A DNA stretch of 64,000 nucleotides from Symsagittifera roscoffensis (lineage: Eukaryota > Xenacoelomorpha > Acoela > Convolutidae), in assembly GCF_963678635.1 (NCBI RefSeq), contig NC_087064.1:13675599-13739598 (forward strand). Direction: 5' to 3'. The notes below the pieces were generated by a model, which worked only from the letters and a program-made list of their open reading frames with translations, was not told the origin of the DNA and made no database searches. The translations under genes were made by a program, and so were the position numbers. Every line of letters starts with the position of its first letter. Position 1 is the stretch's first letter. Below, one piece after another: positions 52,773 to 61,292 of the stretch.

Positions 52773-53230
52773 TTGGCAAGAAATCCCGGCTTGAGCAATA
52801 ACACGGAATATGGCGCGGGAGAATTTTCACCCCCCACTAGACCGCCAGCGGGATTCGCGACCCAAGCCATGAGCAGGCCATTGTCTATGATACAGACTCA
52901 ACAGACAGAGGAAGCGTACCCGGACCTCAGTAGCTTGAAGAGGGAACTAGAGAGGGCATAAAGGGAGCGAGACAAGGCGAACCTTGACAGGGACGGTGCG
53001 AAGCTCGAGAGGGACCAGGCAAACCTGGGATTAGATCAAGCGATCCTCGAGAGGGATCAGGCGAGGCGTGATTGCAACATGATCAGAGCGGAATACCAGC
53101 AGGAGCAGAAGGTCCGCGAGAGCGAGCCGAACTGTGAACAGCTGAAGTCGGAAATGGAGAAGATTCAGAGGAGACAACGCGAATTCGCGAGGTAGAAGGA
53201 AAAGAGGACGAGGACGATGGAACCAGCCGC
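52773..53230 (+). pseudogene. Coiled-coil protein segment, accessory block
   Basis: A Pro/Ser/Thr N-terminal part (EFSPPTRPPAGFATQAMSRP) leads into LSSLKRELERA, a stop (52959-52961), then a regular heptad series (DKANLDRD, AKLERDQANL, AILERDQARRD) and EQLKSEMEKIQRRQREFAR to about 53190. A strong coiled coil, gag-like or ORF1-like in character. It precedes the SGNH-like core in the same direction, an order also known for ORF1 proteins of some CR1-type LINEs. Confidence 0.55.
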
Positions 53231-53255
53231 CACATGATCGAGACCAGCGTCGCGA

Positions 53256-53675
53256 ATGGAGGTGGATGAGGTTTCTCGCACCAATGGTCGATTCAATTTA
53301 GACCGAGCAGCCCAGGAGCACATGAATGAGGAGCTAGAGGTGTGGATACCACCCGAGCCGGTGCCTTCTGTACACAGTCTAGACACGCAACCGATACGGC
53401 CATTGATGGAGGTCATGCTCCCGGGATATACTCCCAGTTCAACCACAAGCAGAAGCCAACTCGGCTCGAGCTCATCACGTCTCAAGGAACTACATGACAG
53501 ATTACAGTCGAGAACCCGTGACGATTCGATGAGAGAGAAGCGACCCCCTACTTGGAGGGACCATCCAGTCAGGAGTGTGATAATCGCGAGCTTTAAGAAG
53601 AACACGGCTGGCGCATATCACTGGCACAACCAAGTATACGACAGCACAACGGGCCAGGAGGGACTGTTTCCATGA
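53256..53675 (+). CDS. Linker upstream of SGNH-1 (139 codons)
   Basis: MEVDEVSRTNGRF, a mostly disordered region (IPPEPVPSVHSLDTQPIRPL, SSTTSRSQLGSSSSRLKELH), then TWRDHPVRSVIIASFKKNTA and YHWHNQVYDSTTGQEG. Ends in a TGA (53673-53675) that lies in the same frame as SGNH-1, so the stop is probably a later mutation in one longer protein. Confidence 0.5.
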   Translation: MEVDEVSRTNGRFNLDRAAQEHMNEELEVWIPPEPVPSVHSLDTQPIRPLMEVMLPGYTPSSTTSRSQLGSSSSRLKELHDRLQSRTRDDSMREKRPPTWRDHPVRSVIIASFKKNTAGAYHWHNQVYDSTTGQEGLFP

Positions 53676-54257
53676 CGCGGCCTGGCTGAGTACTTCACTC
53701 AACCCAAAATACCGGAGGGTGCGGTTCACCTGATCATAGGGGACAGCTTAATATGGGTACTGACGCGAATCCAGTCACACTGGCAGGTTGGAGTCTTGAG
53801 TTTTTCTGGAGCTGCGACGCCGCAGATATTGGCGTCCCTGGAGATGTTGGACATGGTAAAAATGTACACGGTCACTTTGATGATGGGCACCAATGACGTG
53901 TCTAGAGGAGATTCAAGGAAAATGATGAGGTTGCATCCTTCAGGAGCTGAGAATTTGTCTTGATCCCGCAATACTCACCATCTGTACTGTCCCATACAAC
54001 ATGAAGTTTGACCAGCATGCGATGGAGATAGATGAGAAGGTGCGCAATATTAACGAAGTAATCAGACAGATTCAGCAAAAAAGCGTGAACCCCGTGAGAT
54101 TACTAGATGCGGCCGACCTGATGGAACGCTCCCTTTCGGACAATGCGTCCTCGAACGGCATCCACTTTGATACGCCCAGGGGAACGGAGTAGCTGAATGG
54201 TGTCTTCCAGAGGCACATAAACTTGCTAGAGTCGGACCTGCTGGACACGGCCCAGTT
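53676..54257 (+). pseudogene. SGNH-1: SGNH/GDSL-hydrolase-like core
   Basis: The blocks of the SGNH family appear in order. Block I is AVHLIIGDSLIWVL (GDS at 53739-53747, nucleophile Ser); block II is VLSFSGAATPQILASLEMLD (Gly); block III is YTVTLMMGTNDVSRGD (GTND at 53885-53896). After a 1-base shift at about 53960 come ILTICTVPYNM, a helix with NINEVIRQIQ and LLDAADLMERSL, and a block V-like SSNGIHFDTPRG (54154-54165), where the family's DxxH reads NxxH. Length fits a compact ~190-residue hydrolase. Known members cleave ester bonds of lipids or carbohydrates. Here the shift and the Asp to Asn change make activity unlikely. Confidence 0.6.
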
Positions 54258-54759
54258 TACCTTTGGTCCACCCCCGATACCTCCTTTCTTTGCCCCTAGA
54301 CTCCTATCCAGCCGTCAAGGAGCGAGAGTCCAGGATCCACACCGATGGAAGCCGAAGAGGCGGAGTCATCCAAGCTCCAGAGTTCGTTGGTGTCTTCGGT
54401 GGTGGTGGTGGACAACAAGACGGTGGAGAGATCGGCAGAGGCGAGTAAAACGCGATATCTGGAGAGGGTAAAAGAGTTGGATCTGGAGGATTTGGAATGT
54501 AGACAGGATTTGGCAGAGGTCCTGGGACTCAAGAACGTGTCACACGAGGACCTGAGTCGACACCACTGTGTGGATTGGTTGAAGGCCGACGAGGCGCATT
54601 TCTCAAGAGCGAGGACAATGGTGACAGCAAACTTGACTGGGATCCCGCTGAAGTCGGTAATGGGACCAATCAACTATAGGCCAATCAAGCAGTTGGGGAG
54701 TCCAGGACTCATAGTGGAACCTCCCAAGCGTCGAACAAGCATAGCCTGAATCAGGGTGA
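54223..54759 (+). pseudogene. Region between the two SGNH-like cores
   Basis: 54345-54749 (134 codons): a Ser-rich EEAESSKLQSSLVSSVVVVD part, then a helical YLERVKELDLEDLECRQDLA, HEDLSRHHCVDWLKADEAHF and INYRPIKQLGSPGLIVEPPK. The preceding 54223-54345 continues SGNH-1 out of frame (a TFGPPPIPPF stretch). Family unknown. Confidence 0.4.
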
Positions 54760-55569
54760 CAACTCCCGCACACTTAAGAGTGGTGGAGAAGCTGCTTGAG
54801 CCGAGAGACATGGGGCTTCCGGATGCCGCGTACGAGGGTTCTAAGCTAGCCGATGATCCGAGATATGGTAAACCCTGCAAAAACTCACAATAGGCCAAGA
54901 CGTTGTCAGTATATGATCGATCGGACCCGGAAGCTGCAAGGGTAATCATCGTGGCGGGCTCGGATTTCGAAGGGACGTCCCCGAAACTATTTAGTCCGTA
55001 AACTTTGGTGTATTTGCTACCTGGTGCGGAGTTAAATCAGATGCTGACCCTGGTGGTGGCGATCAAATCGGAGATGCCTTGGGAGCCGAAATGCTGCTAT
55101 TTGCAGGAATGAACGATCACTTGCATGCGGCAGGGCTACTGGAGCACCTGAAAGACGAGGCACCAACGCCCAAGAAGATCTGGGAAGCGATGCAGACATT
55201 GTTCGCTGCAATGAATGAGGTGCAGGAATCTCTGGTTTCTCGATTCGAACCCAGGACAACAGTGGCATTCACGACGTCCACGGGCTACGCGACTATGCCG
55301 CCTGCTTTATAGTTTGTGTATGCCATGATGATCTTGATAGCGGAAGGGAACGCGTGGCGAGTACTGATAGCTGCCCCCAATCACGGGCTGGAGCCGACAA
55401 ACTTGAGGCTTCTGAAGTCAGAGCTGGCAGCGGCATGAGCGGATGTGTCTCATGCCTTAAGAGGATTCTACGAAATGGCGGATATCCTCATTGCCCAGGG
55501 GAGGCCCTCTTACTTGAGCACTGGATGAGGCCCTCTTACTTGAGATCTCGAACGTCGCTCGGCAACTGA
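54760..55569 (+). pseudogene. SGNH-2: second SGNH-hydrolase-like core
   Basis: Spread over shifted frames. AARVIIVAGSDFEG stands at the block I position (GSD at 54957-54965 instead of GDS); LVYLLPGAELNQML gives block II Gly; MLLFAGMNDHLHAAGLLEHL gives block III (GMND at 55106-55117). APTPKKIWEAMQTLFAAMNE, FVYAMMILIAEGNAWRVLIA, APNHGLEPTNLRLLKSELAA and ADVSHALRG follow, giving a DxxH (DVSH, 55442-55453). Two single-base stops (55310-55312 and about 55436-55438) and a shift near 55078 break it. Different in sequence from SGNH-1, so not a simple duplication. GDS to GSD removes the serine position, or reflects divergence. Confidence 0.5.
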
Positions 55570-55613
55570 AGTTTAATCCAGAAATAGGGGAAAATCACCC
55601 GATAATAAGCCAC

Positions 55614-56048
55614 TTGACAGATAGTCTGTGGTTTCGAAGCATGGATCTAACAATCACTAGCTCCACCAGCAAGGCGAGGGAACCAAGCAACGAAAGGAAG
55701 AACATGGCTGCGGCCGAAAAACAATTGGAATCAATGGCATACCGTCTAACGCAAGAGAGAGGCAGGTGGCCGTTTCTGACCCCAAGGCTTGAGAATGCCA
55801 CGAACAAGACGCGGGATAATGCACCACCTCTCATCAAGCAGATATGGGAGTTTTTTGAGGGGCAGCTAGAAGTAGCAGAGAGCAGAGATATGACGGCGGG
55901 AAGATTTGTCACAGCGGCGAATGAAGTCACCGTTTGGGGATTCTGGAGGGAACGCGCGAAGGGCGAACTGAGGACGAGGAAGAATCACGAGATCTTGAGA
56001 TACTTGAGCCCTTGCTGTTTGAAGAGGTACATGGCCGGAGTGTTCTAA
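55614..56048 (+). CDS. Unknown helical ORF (144 codons), accessory block
   Basis: MTDSLWFRSMDLTITSSTSK, MAAAEKQLESMAYRLTQERG, PPLIKQIWEFFEGQLEVAES, VTVWGFWRERAKGELRTRKN and EILRYLSPCCLKRYMAGVF, then TAA. Mostly helical and basic toward the end. It runs directly into the next frame, which continues the same protein after the stop. Not recognised. Confidence 0.5.
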   Translation: MTDSLWFRSMDLTITSSTSKAREPSNERKNMAAAEKQLESMAYRLTQERGRWPFLTPRLENATNKTRDNAPPLIKQIWEFFEGQLEVAESRDMTAGRFVTAANEVTVWGFWRERAKGELRTRKNHEILRYLSPCCLKRYMAGVF

Positions 56049-56585
56049 GCGAAGGACACCATCTTCGATGCATTCGTGCAGGAACTGCTAAACATGCCCA
56101 TAAACCTCCTGTTGGCCCTGTACTTGGTCTACCCCAGGTATCTGTTCAACATGGATCCGGCCTACATGTTCAGTAGGGGTGTGGGAACACTACGAATTGA
56201 TGGATATTTGACACTAGTGCTCTTGACGCACGGGAAACTAACAGCGTTTCATCGATTGATGAAATATGGAGAACCTCTGTCGATGAGGAAGACTCACCCA
56301 AGCGCGGAAACCTACTCGTATAAGTGCACGGCTAGGTTGAAGACGTTGGTGGAGTATCTCTTGATGCAAAATCGATACCTGACAGGCGAAGAAAATAATC
56401 CCAAGACGAAAGAAGAGTTGAAGAAGGCGAATGAAGGCATGACTCTCTTGACTGATCTGTGTCTGGCCATGAGATCTGACCCACTGGGGATGATCAGGGG
56501 GCTTGGTGAGGTCGTGACCTGCATCTATGGGCCGGCGGTAACATACGCCTTTCCTGATCCGCTCTTGGCTGCAGACCGGAACTAA
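56049..56585 (+). CDS. Unknown helical ORF (169 codons), accessory block
   Basis: LLNMPINLLLALYLVYPRYL (hydrophobic helix), MDPAYMFSRGVGTLRIDGYL, HGKLTAFHRLMKYGEPLSMR, LKTLVEYLLMQNRYLTGEEN, LLTDLCLAMRSDPLGMIRGL and VVTCIYGPAVTYAFPDP. An all-helical soluble protein is likely; the first hydrophobic stretch is not flanked like a typical signal or membrane segment. No family recognised. A near-continuous frame in a decayed neighbourhood. Confidence 0.5.
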   Translation, partial: AKDTIFDAFVQELLNMPINLLLALYLVYPRYLFNMDPAYMFSRGVGTLRIDGYLTLVLLTHGKLTAFHRLMKYGEPLSMRKTHPSAETYSYKCTARLKTLVEYLLMQNRYLTGEENNPKTKEELKKANEGMTLLTDLCLAMRSDPLGMIRGLGEVVTCIYGPAVTYAFPDPLLAADRN

Positions 56586-57235
56586 GTGGTGCTTGATAAG
56601 TGTGCTGGATGGGACAGCGCTGAACTGGTGCAGACAGGAAGAATTGAGGGCACGGATGAGAGACACGGTGCTCATCGGGAAGGTGAACGATCCCGAGTTG
56701 ATCGTGTTCAACTTACGGTGACACTTACACTGCAGAATGGGGGGAAAACGTGAGGGTCCCATTGAGGTCTACCCCAAATTCTGGAATTAGAATCCCTTAG
56801 CAGCGGAAAAGCAAGAAATTCTGAAAATCCCGGCATGGGAGGGAAGTTTTGACCTGGTAAAGAAAGAGTTGGAGATGAGACTTGAGCGACAAGCTCTGCC
56901 CACCTCTGTCCCTGAGTTCTCGATAATCAGAAGAATGACCCTGGGGATGAATAGCCCGCTGGTGGTCCCATCCCTACACGCGAGAGCCACGGTTGGGTCT
57001 CTTGTTTCACGGACGGTTGGGATCCCTTGTTTATTGGATACTCAGCCGCAGTTTATTTCCACACGTGCGACATCAAGATAAATTCGTGAACGACACCAGC
57101 GAAAAAGAAGAGAGGCTCAATGCCCCCGAAGTTCGAGGTTCGGGATATCTTGACGACGCTCGAGAAGGCTAGGCTGGAGAACATGCTGCCGGTTTGGGAT
57201 GATGGAAGAATGATCGTGGAGGGGGGACACATTGC
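56586..57235 (+). pseudogene. Unknown conserved region, homologue of element 1 922-1335 and 636-921
   Basis: MRDTVLIGKVNDPELIVFNL, CRMGGKREGPIEVYPKFWN, FDLVKKELEMRLERQ, PEFSIIRRMTLGMNSPLVVP, then KKKRGSMPPKFEVRDI and GRMIVEGGHIA. In-frame stops occur where element 1 is open, and the reverse for the second part. The pair allows comparison of substitution patterns in this unknown protein. Confidence 0.6.
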
Positions 57236-57757
57236 TTGAAAGGTGAGATGAAGTTCGCCACGAAGAAATATCGAGCGCCCTACGGGTTGGAGCAATTGGA
57301 GTTGAAGCAAGAAGAAAAGGAGCTAGATGCGGCAGGCCCCTTATATGTATCCATCAAGGAATACAAAAAGCTGGCTCCAGCAACACCCTCACCCCTATCG
57401 GTGGTCACCCCCGAAGACAAGAGAAGCGGTCCCTTGGAGAATAGGTTCAGAGACGCACTTGAGAAAGAACGAGCTGAATCAGAAGAAGGGGAGAGTATGG
57501 ATGAGACTCTCAGTGAAGCGGGAGAAGAAAAGGAGGTTGGGAAAACGCCTGAGCAGAACACAGCTGAAAGGGATTCCGCCACACAGGAGCTGCTGCAGGA
57601 CTTGAGTGGGGATGACTGGGCGAACACAGCCACACCACCCTTAGCATCATCCCCTCGCAAAGATCTGGATTTATCCTTGACGAGTGAGACTTCTAACATA
57701 GGGATGAAGCTCTTGAGCGCTGAAGAAAGCAAGAGGAACGCTTTTGAAGGCAACTAA
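57236..57757 (+). CDS. Acidic, disordered ORF (173 codons)
   Basis: Continues the protein above (KGEMKFATKKYRAPYGLEQL). A Pro/Ser/Thr-rich and strongly acidic region follows (TPSPLSVVTPEDKRSGP, EKERAESEEGESMDETLSEA, LLQDLSGDDWANTATPPLAS). Low complexity; no fold expected. Open for 173 codons, though low-complexity sequence tolerates this easily. Confidence 0.45.
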   Translation: MKGEMKFATKKYRAPYGLEQLELKQEEKELDAAGPLYVSIKEYKKLAPATPSPLSVVTPEDKRSGPLENRFRDALEKERAESEEGESMDETLSEAGEEKEVGKTPEQNTAERDSATQELLQDLSGDDWANTATPPLASSPRKDLDLSLTSETSNIGMKLLSAEESKRNAFEGN

Positions 57758-57789
57758 TGGATGTTCCTGAACATTCTAGATGAGAAAGC

Positions 57790-58119
57790 GTGGCGAGAAC
57801 CTTTGCCATTGAGAAGAGCGAGACCACGCTAGGGGATTTCAAAGACGAGTTGTGGGACACGGTGGTGAAGTTTGGGGAACCTGTCTTGATGGATACCGGA
57901 TTGGATGAGAAAGCGAGAGAGGAGCTGTTGAGCAAAATGATCAAGCTGAGGGAAGAAGAGCGGAAGACCAAAGATGACGCATGTAAAGACAGCTCTACTC
58001 TGAACAAAAAAACTGGTGATAAAATGATTAAGATTGAAAGGGATGATAAGAATAAGACTAGTAATATGATTAAAGATACTAATAGACTTAAGGCTAGAGA
58101 AGGGGGAGGCAAAAGTTAG
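57790..58119 (+). CDS. Charged helical ORF (109 codons)
   Basis: TFAIEKSETTLGDFKDELWD, FGEPVLMDTGLDEKAREELL and a long charged helix (SKMIKLREEERKTKDDACKD) ending in a Lys/Asn-rich tail. Coiled-coil-like. Not recognised; separated from the preceding frame by one shift. Confidence 0.4.
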   Translation: MARTFAIEKSETTLGDFKDELWDTVVKFGEPVLMDTGLDEKAREELLSKMIKLREEERKTKDDACKDSSTLNKKTGDKMIKIERDDKNKTSNMIKDTNRLKAREGGGKS

Positions 58120-58151
58120 AAAGGCTGTACCGGGATAAAGAAGTCGAATCA

Positions 58152-58663
58152 GTGATGATAGTGGCAACGCCCCCAAGTAGAGGGATAAGGTCTCGGAAAA
58201 GGAGAAGAGAGACAGAAGAGTTGAGTAGTCCCTCGGCGGATGCGGTCTCTGAAAAAAATCTGAAGGAGGCGGCTCTCATGATTTTAGCACGATGGAAGAC
58301 AGCAGCTTACAAGGGCAGCTCCGCACCAAGGAAGCTGGGTGAGGTGATGAAGGGAATGGTGATGAAGTCTCGACGAGCTCGGCAACGGAGGAAGACTACC
58401 GACCTCAGAAGGTAAACACCAAAAGGGATTCGACGAGTGGACAAACTTGGGAAGTGGACGTTGGCAAAGGTTGGCTTTCGACTGAGCACCAGGCTACTGG
58501 GAAACGAGTAGCTAGCGATCCTCTTGAGAGAAATGCGACGAGGAATACCGCTCGACTTGGGTGGATGACTCTGGAGACCATGAAAGAACTGGAGGATTGC
58601 CTGAAGAAACTCGCAAGCGTCGTAATTGGGCTACCCATCAAAAAGCCGAGATTAACAAGTTAG
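58152..58663 (+). CDS. Basic region with nuclear-localisation-like clusters (two frames)
   Basis: 58152-58415: SRGIRSRKRRRETEELSSPS and VMKSRRARQRRKTTDLRR. 58454-58663: WLSTEHQATGKRVASDPLER, LGWMTLETMKELEDCLKKLA and GLPIKKPRLTS. Clusters such as RSRKRRRE and KKPRL look like nuclear-localisation signals; this is pattern only. Frames overlap via shifts, so probably one original protein. Confidence 0.4.
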
Positions 58664-59124
58664 AGTTTGGGAACCAGTTGAAACGAACTTGGCAAAATCT
58701 GGTGCGGGAATACTTTGATGAGGCGGTGAGAACACCCTCGTCCGCGTTGCCATTGATGGCAAACCCTTTCTTCAGGACGGCAGGACAACTGATGTTCGCA
58801 TGGAGCCTAGTGGGAATAGAACTAGAAGTGTTGACCTCACACGATAAATTGAAGCTGGGCAGCAAGAGTCTAGAGGTTTATCAAATGCTGGTGTAGTATA
58901 TCGCCAGAGATAAGGCCGGTTTGAGTCTAGCGAGGACAAAAGATGCCACTTGTTTCTTGAGGTGGATAATGTCAGTGATGACCAACAGTACCGTCCAAAC
59001 CTGTCATCAGAAGGCAACGGGAAGTAAAAATATGGAAGGGAGAGTCTTCACGGTCATACTGAACGTGTACCAGAGTACTGGAATCGAGAAGGAGGATGAT
59101 TCTAGAGATTCACGGGAAACTTGA
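58664..59124 (+). pseudogene. Unknown helical region upstream of the 379-codon ORF
   Basis: 58561-58896: EFGNQLKRTWQNLVREYFDE, PLMANPFFRTAGQLMFAWSL and IELEVLTSHDKLKLGSKSLE, then a TAG (58894-58896). It continues in frame as ARDKAGLSLARTKDATCFLR and MEGRVFTVILNVYQSTGIEK up to 59124. Probably the N-terminal part of the following protein, separated by a frameshift at about 59095-59120. Confidence 0.45.
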
Positions 59125-60235
59125 CGAAATACGCAGATTCTACAACAAGAAATTCGAAGAGGGGCATGAAGTGCATCGCAATTTAACACTGGCAGGAGAC
59201 CTCTCGAATCCCAACAAACGGGGGGAATACCAGTACGTATCTGGAGTAATGGGGATAGCATACAACCCTTTCTTGGATTCAGAGGCCGGGAATGCCCACA
59301 AGAATTTTGAAGTGACAGACCTGTTGAAGTTTTGGACAGAGAAGATAATTGAAATTGATCCAGCGGAAAGGGAGAGACCGAGCCTAGGTATGATACTTGA
59401 AAAGATGCCAGAGGTGATTAGCGTACCGCTCTCAAATAAGAGGGTAGAATTAAAGATGGGAAACGGAAATGGCATGCTGATCACAAATCTGGGAACGGTC
59501 TGGAAGTTTGTGAGGTCTTCTTGGTGCCCTCATCCCCATGCGAGCCTGATTGAAGAAGTCACGGAGCAAGTAAGACTGTCGCCGACGAAGGATGAAGACT
59601 TGGGAACTCTGAATGTGATACACAAGCTGATCCTACCCCATAGTAAGGAGCCGGGAGAAATCATGAACACGCTAGAGAGGTCAATGAAGAAGATGGAACC
59701 CGGTAGTTGTCTCGATCTGACGTCTGGAAGTGGAGAACATTCTTGCGATGGACGATCATGTGTCAAGATACAGTCCTTTCAGAGAGAAGATCTAGCCACT
59801 TGGTTTGGCGACATCACCGAGAAAGAGAAGAGTGAAGTACAGATAGTGGCTGAGTGTTACACGAACACTACTGTAAATATAGCAACAGCGTTGGGGTTCT
59901 TCTCAAGGATGTGTAGTTTGCAGTCGCTGGAGATGCTGGAGTCCGAGCACCACTTGGTAACAGCGTTGAGCGTGGAGTCATTGCCTGGAGCGCTGCAAAT
60001 AACCCAGAAGCATATCAGAGGGTGGAAGATTGGTTTGGAGGCGGAAATGGCGTTTCCCGTGAGTGAAGCCTATAGTTTGCCAGCGAACGCGAATTCCCTA
60101 GTGGGATCAGTCATAGCCAACCTGTCTGGAAGCCACTATCCCCTACACATGGCGATGGTGGTGGTGTCCAGCCAGAGGATACTAAACTACAAAGCTTTCT
60201 CGGTAACCAAATGCGTACGCCTGGCTCAAATGTAG
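59096..60235 (+). CDS. Unknown ORF of 379 codons, largest in the accessory block
   Basis: The longest uninterrupted frame outside RT and protease. Contents: DEIRRFYNKKFEEGHEVHRN, GEYQYVSGVMGIAYNPFLDS, FWTEKIIEIDPAERERPSLG, VELKMGNGNGMLITNLGTVW, VEIVAECYTNTT-type helices, and SLVGSVIANLSGSHYPLHMA near the end. Mixed alpha/beta with Cys at scattered positions (SSGEHSCDGRSC-like). No signal peptide, no membrane segment, no zinc finger spacing and no polymerase motif that I can see. I do not recognise it. Position at the 3' end of the element would be that of an envelope gene in errantiviruses, but the features do not support that. Confidence 0.6.
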   Translation: MILEIHGKLDEIRRFYNKKFEEGHEVHRNLTLAGDLSNPNKRGEYQYVSGVMGIAYNPFLDSEAGNAHKNFEVTDLLKFWTEKIIEIDPAERERPSLGMILEKMPEVISVPLSNKRVELKMGNGNGMLITNLGTVWKFVRSSWCPHPHASLIEEVTEQVRLSPTKDEDLGTLNVIHKLILPHSKEPGEIMNTLERSMKKMEPGSCLDLTSGSGEHSCDGRSCVKIQSFQREDLATWFGDITEKEKSEVQIVAECYTNTTVNIATALGFFSRMCSLQSLEMLESEHHLVTALSVESLPGALQITQKHIRGWKIGLEAEMAFPVSEAYSLPANANSLVGSVIANLSGSHYPLHMAMVVVSSQRILNYKAFSVTKCVRLAQM

Positions 60236-61292
60236 CATCACTCGCAACGACTGTTGAGGAAGATCCCCGGGACTGTACCGGAAGAACAAAGAAATAACTT
60301 GATTGAGATCTTGGGGGAAGAACTCTTGAGCCTAGAAGGTGAGAACACGAGTGACTTCGAGAGACAAAACACGATCGGGAAACCGATGAACAGCACCAGC
60401 CCTGGAGCAGAGTGATGTGACGCACGAAAAAATGATGGAGCTGGAACCTCTGCTTGAAGCATCGGGAGAACGCAACCTCCGGAGTATAAACCTCACACAC
60501 GGGGACTGCCCGTGCCACTGCCTGGCTCAAACGGTGTGGTATCCGGAGCAATCAAACCTTTGTCTGATTGGGATGTGGAAGAAGTTAGGTCAATCGGATT
60601 ACCCGATCATCGACAGAAGGCGACCCTACTGGTAGTGAGTTCAATGCTGGCGTTGCGATGGATGGAAGAAAACGTAACAAAATATCGAGAGTCGAAGACA
60701 CCAACAGCGCAATCGATACACGCTATTTGATTACAGCAGGAGGCTTGAGTTGTTTGAGACTGCGTGCAAGGTATTCGCTAAACCAATGGAGGTCAGGCAC
60801 GTGTAGAGCCGCATAAGATTCTTCCCATGGTTTCGAGCGATATTGACGTCTTGGTTAAACGCGGTGACGAAGGATCACATGAAGAAGCATCAGAAAGAAT
60901 ATCGACAGTTCCTTGCAGAGATAGGGCCGGAAGCCTTCAAAAGACCCTTATTGACCCATCGTAATGCAATCACAACGGGTTGGAAAAGAGCTGGTAGGGT
61001 GTCTAGAGATAACACCAAGGCGAGGGAGTCAGTTTTGGAAGAATGATTGGCGGAGAACGTGATTTTGAGCCTACACAACTCTTTTTGCTTGAACAGGGAA
61101 TCTAAACTGAAGGGCTTGCCGAACCAGGCGAAGAGATTGCAAAAGCAGAGGGTGTGGATGCGATCCTACGAACAACTGAAGGCTTGGGAAGAGATCGTGA
61201 TCTGCTCCGACGATGAGGAAGCGCTGCTGAGGCAGATCACAGTCTCGAATGCATCAGGACCTAGCACCTCGAAGGCGAGGAGCACAAAGTGA
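60236..61292 (+). pseudogene. C-terminal unknown region of the accessory block
   Basis: In pieces: RLLRKIPGTVPEEQRNNLIE and ILGEELLSLEGENTSDFERQ (continuing from the previous ORF after TAG); 60512-60730 (WDVEEVRSIGLPDHRQKATL, MLALRWMEENVTKYRESKTP); 60843-61046 (TSWLNAVTKDHMKKHQKEYR, FKRPLLTHRNAITTGWKRAG); 61047-61292 (LHNSFCLNRESKLKGLPNQA, ending ASGPSTSKARSTK). Basic and helical, ending in a Ser/Lys tail and TGA. The last codon is the likely 3' end of the element's coding capacity. Confidence 0.45.

Larger units (their letters stand above)
42541..61292 (+). mobile_element. Family II Ty3/gypsy-type element 2 with 3' accessory block
   Basis: Plus strand: leader (from ~40.6 kb), gag 42709-45042, protease 45012-47061, RT-RNase H 47062-48600, linker 48580-49690, integrase 49690-50445, GPY/F-like module 50442-50798, acidic tail 50811-51176, macro-like ORF 51211-51993, leader-like gap, coiled coil, SGNH-1, SGNH-2, and ~6 kb of unrecognised ORFs ending at 61292. 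Element 1 preserves the start and end of the same series, which supports a single element. Whether the part after 52.0 kb is a second transcription unit of it or a neighbour is open. Confidence 0.7.

Noticed and set aside
51994-61292. Envelope gene in the 3' block
   Set aside because: No ORF shows a signal peptide, furin-type site and membrane anchor in the expected arrangement; the SGNH-like cores and unknown ORFs look soluble.
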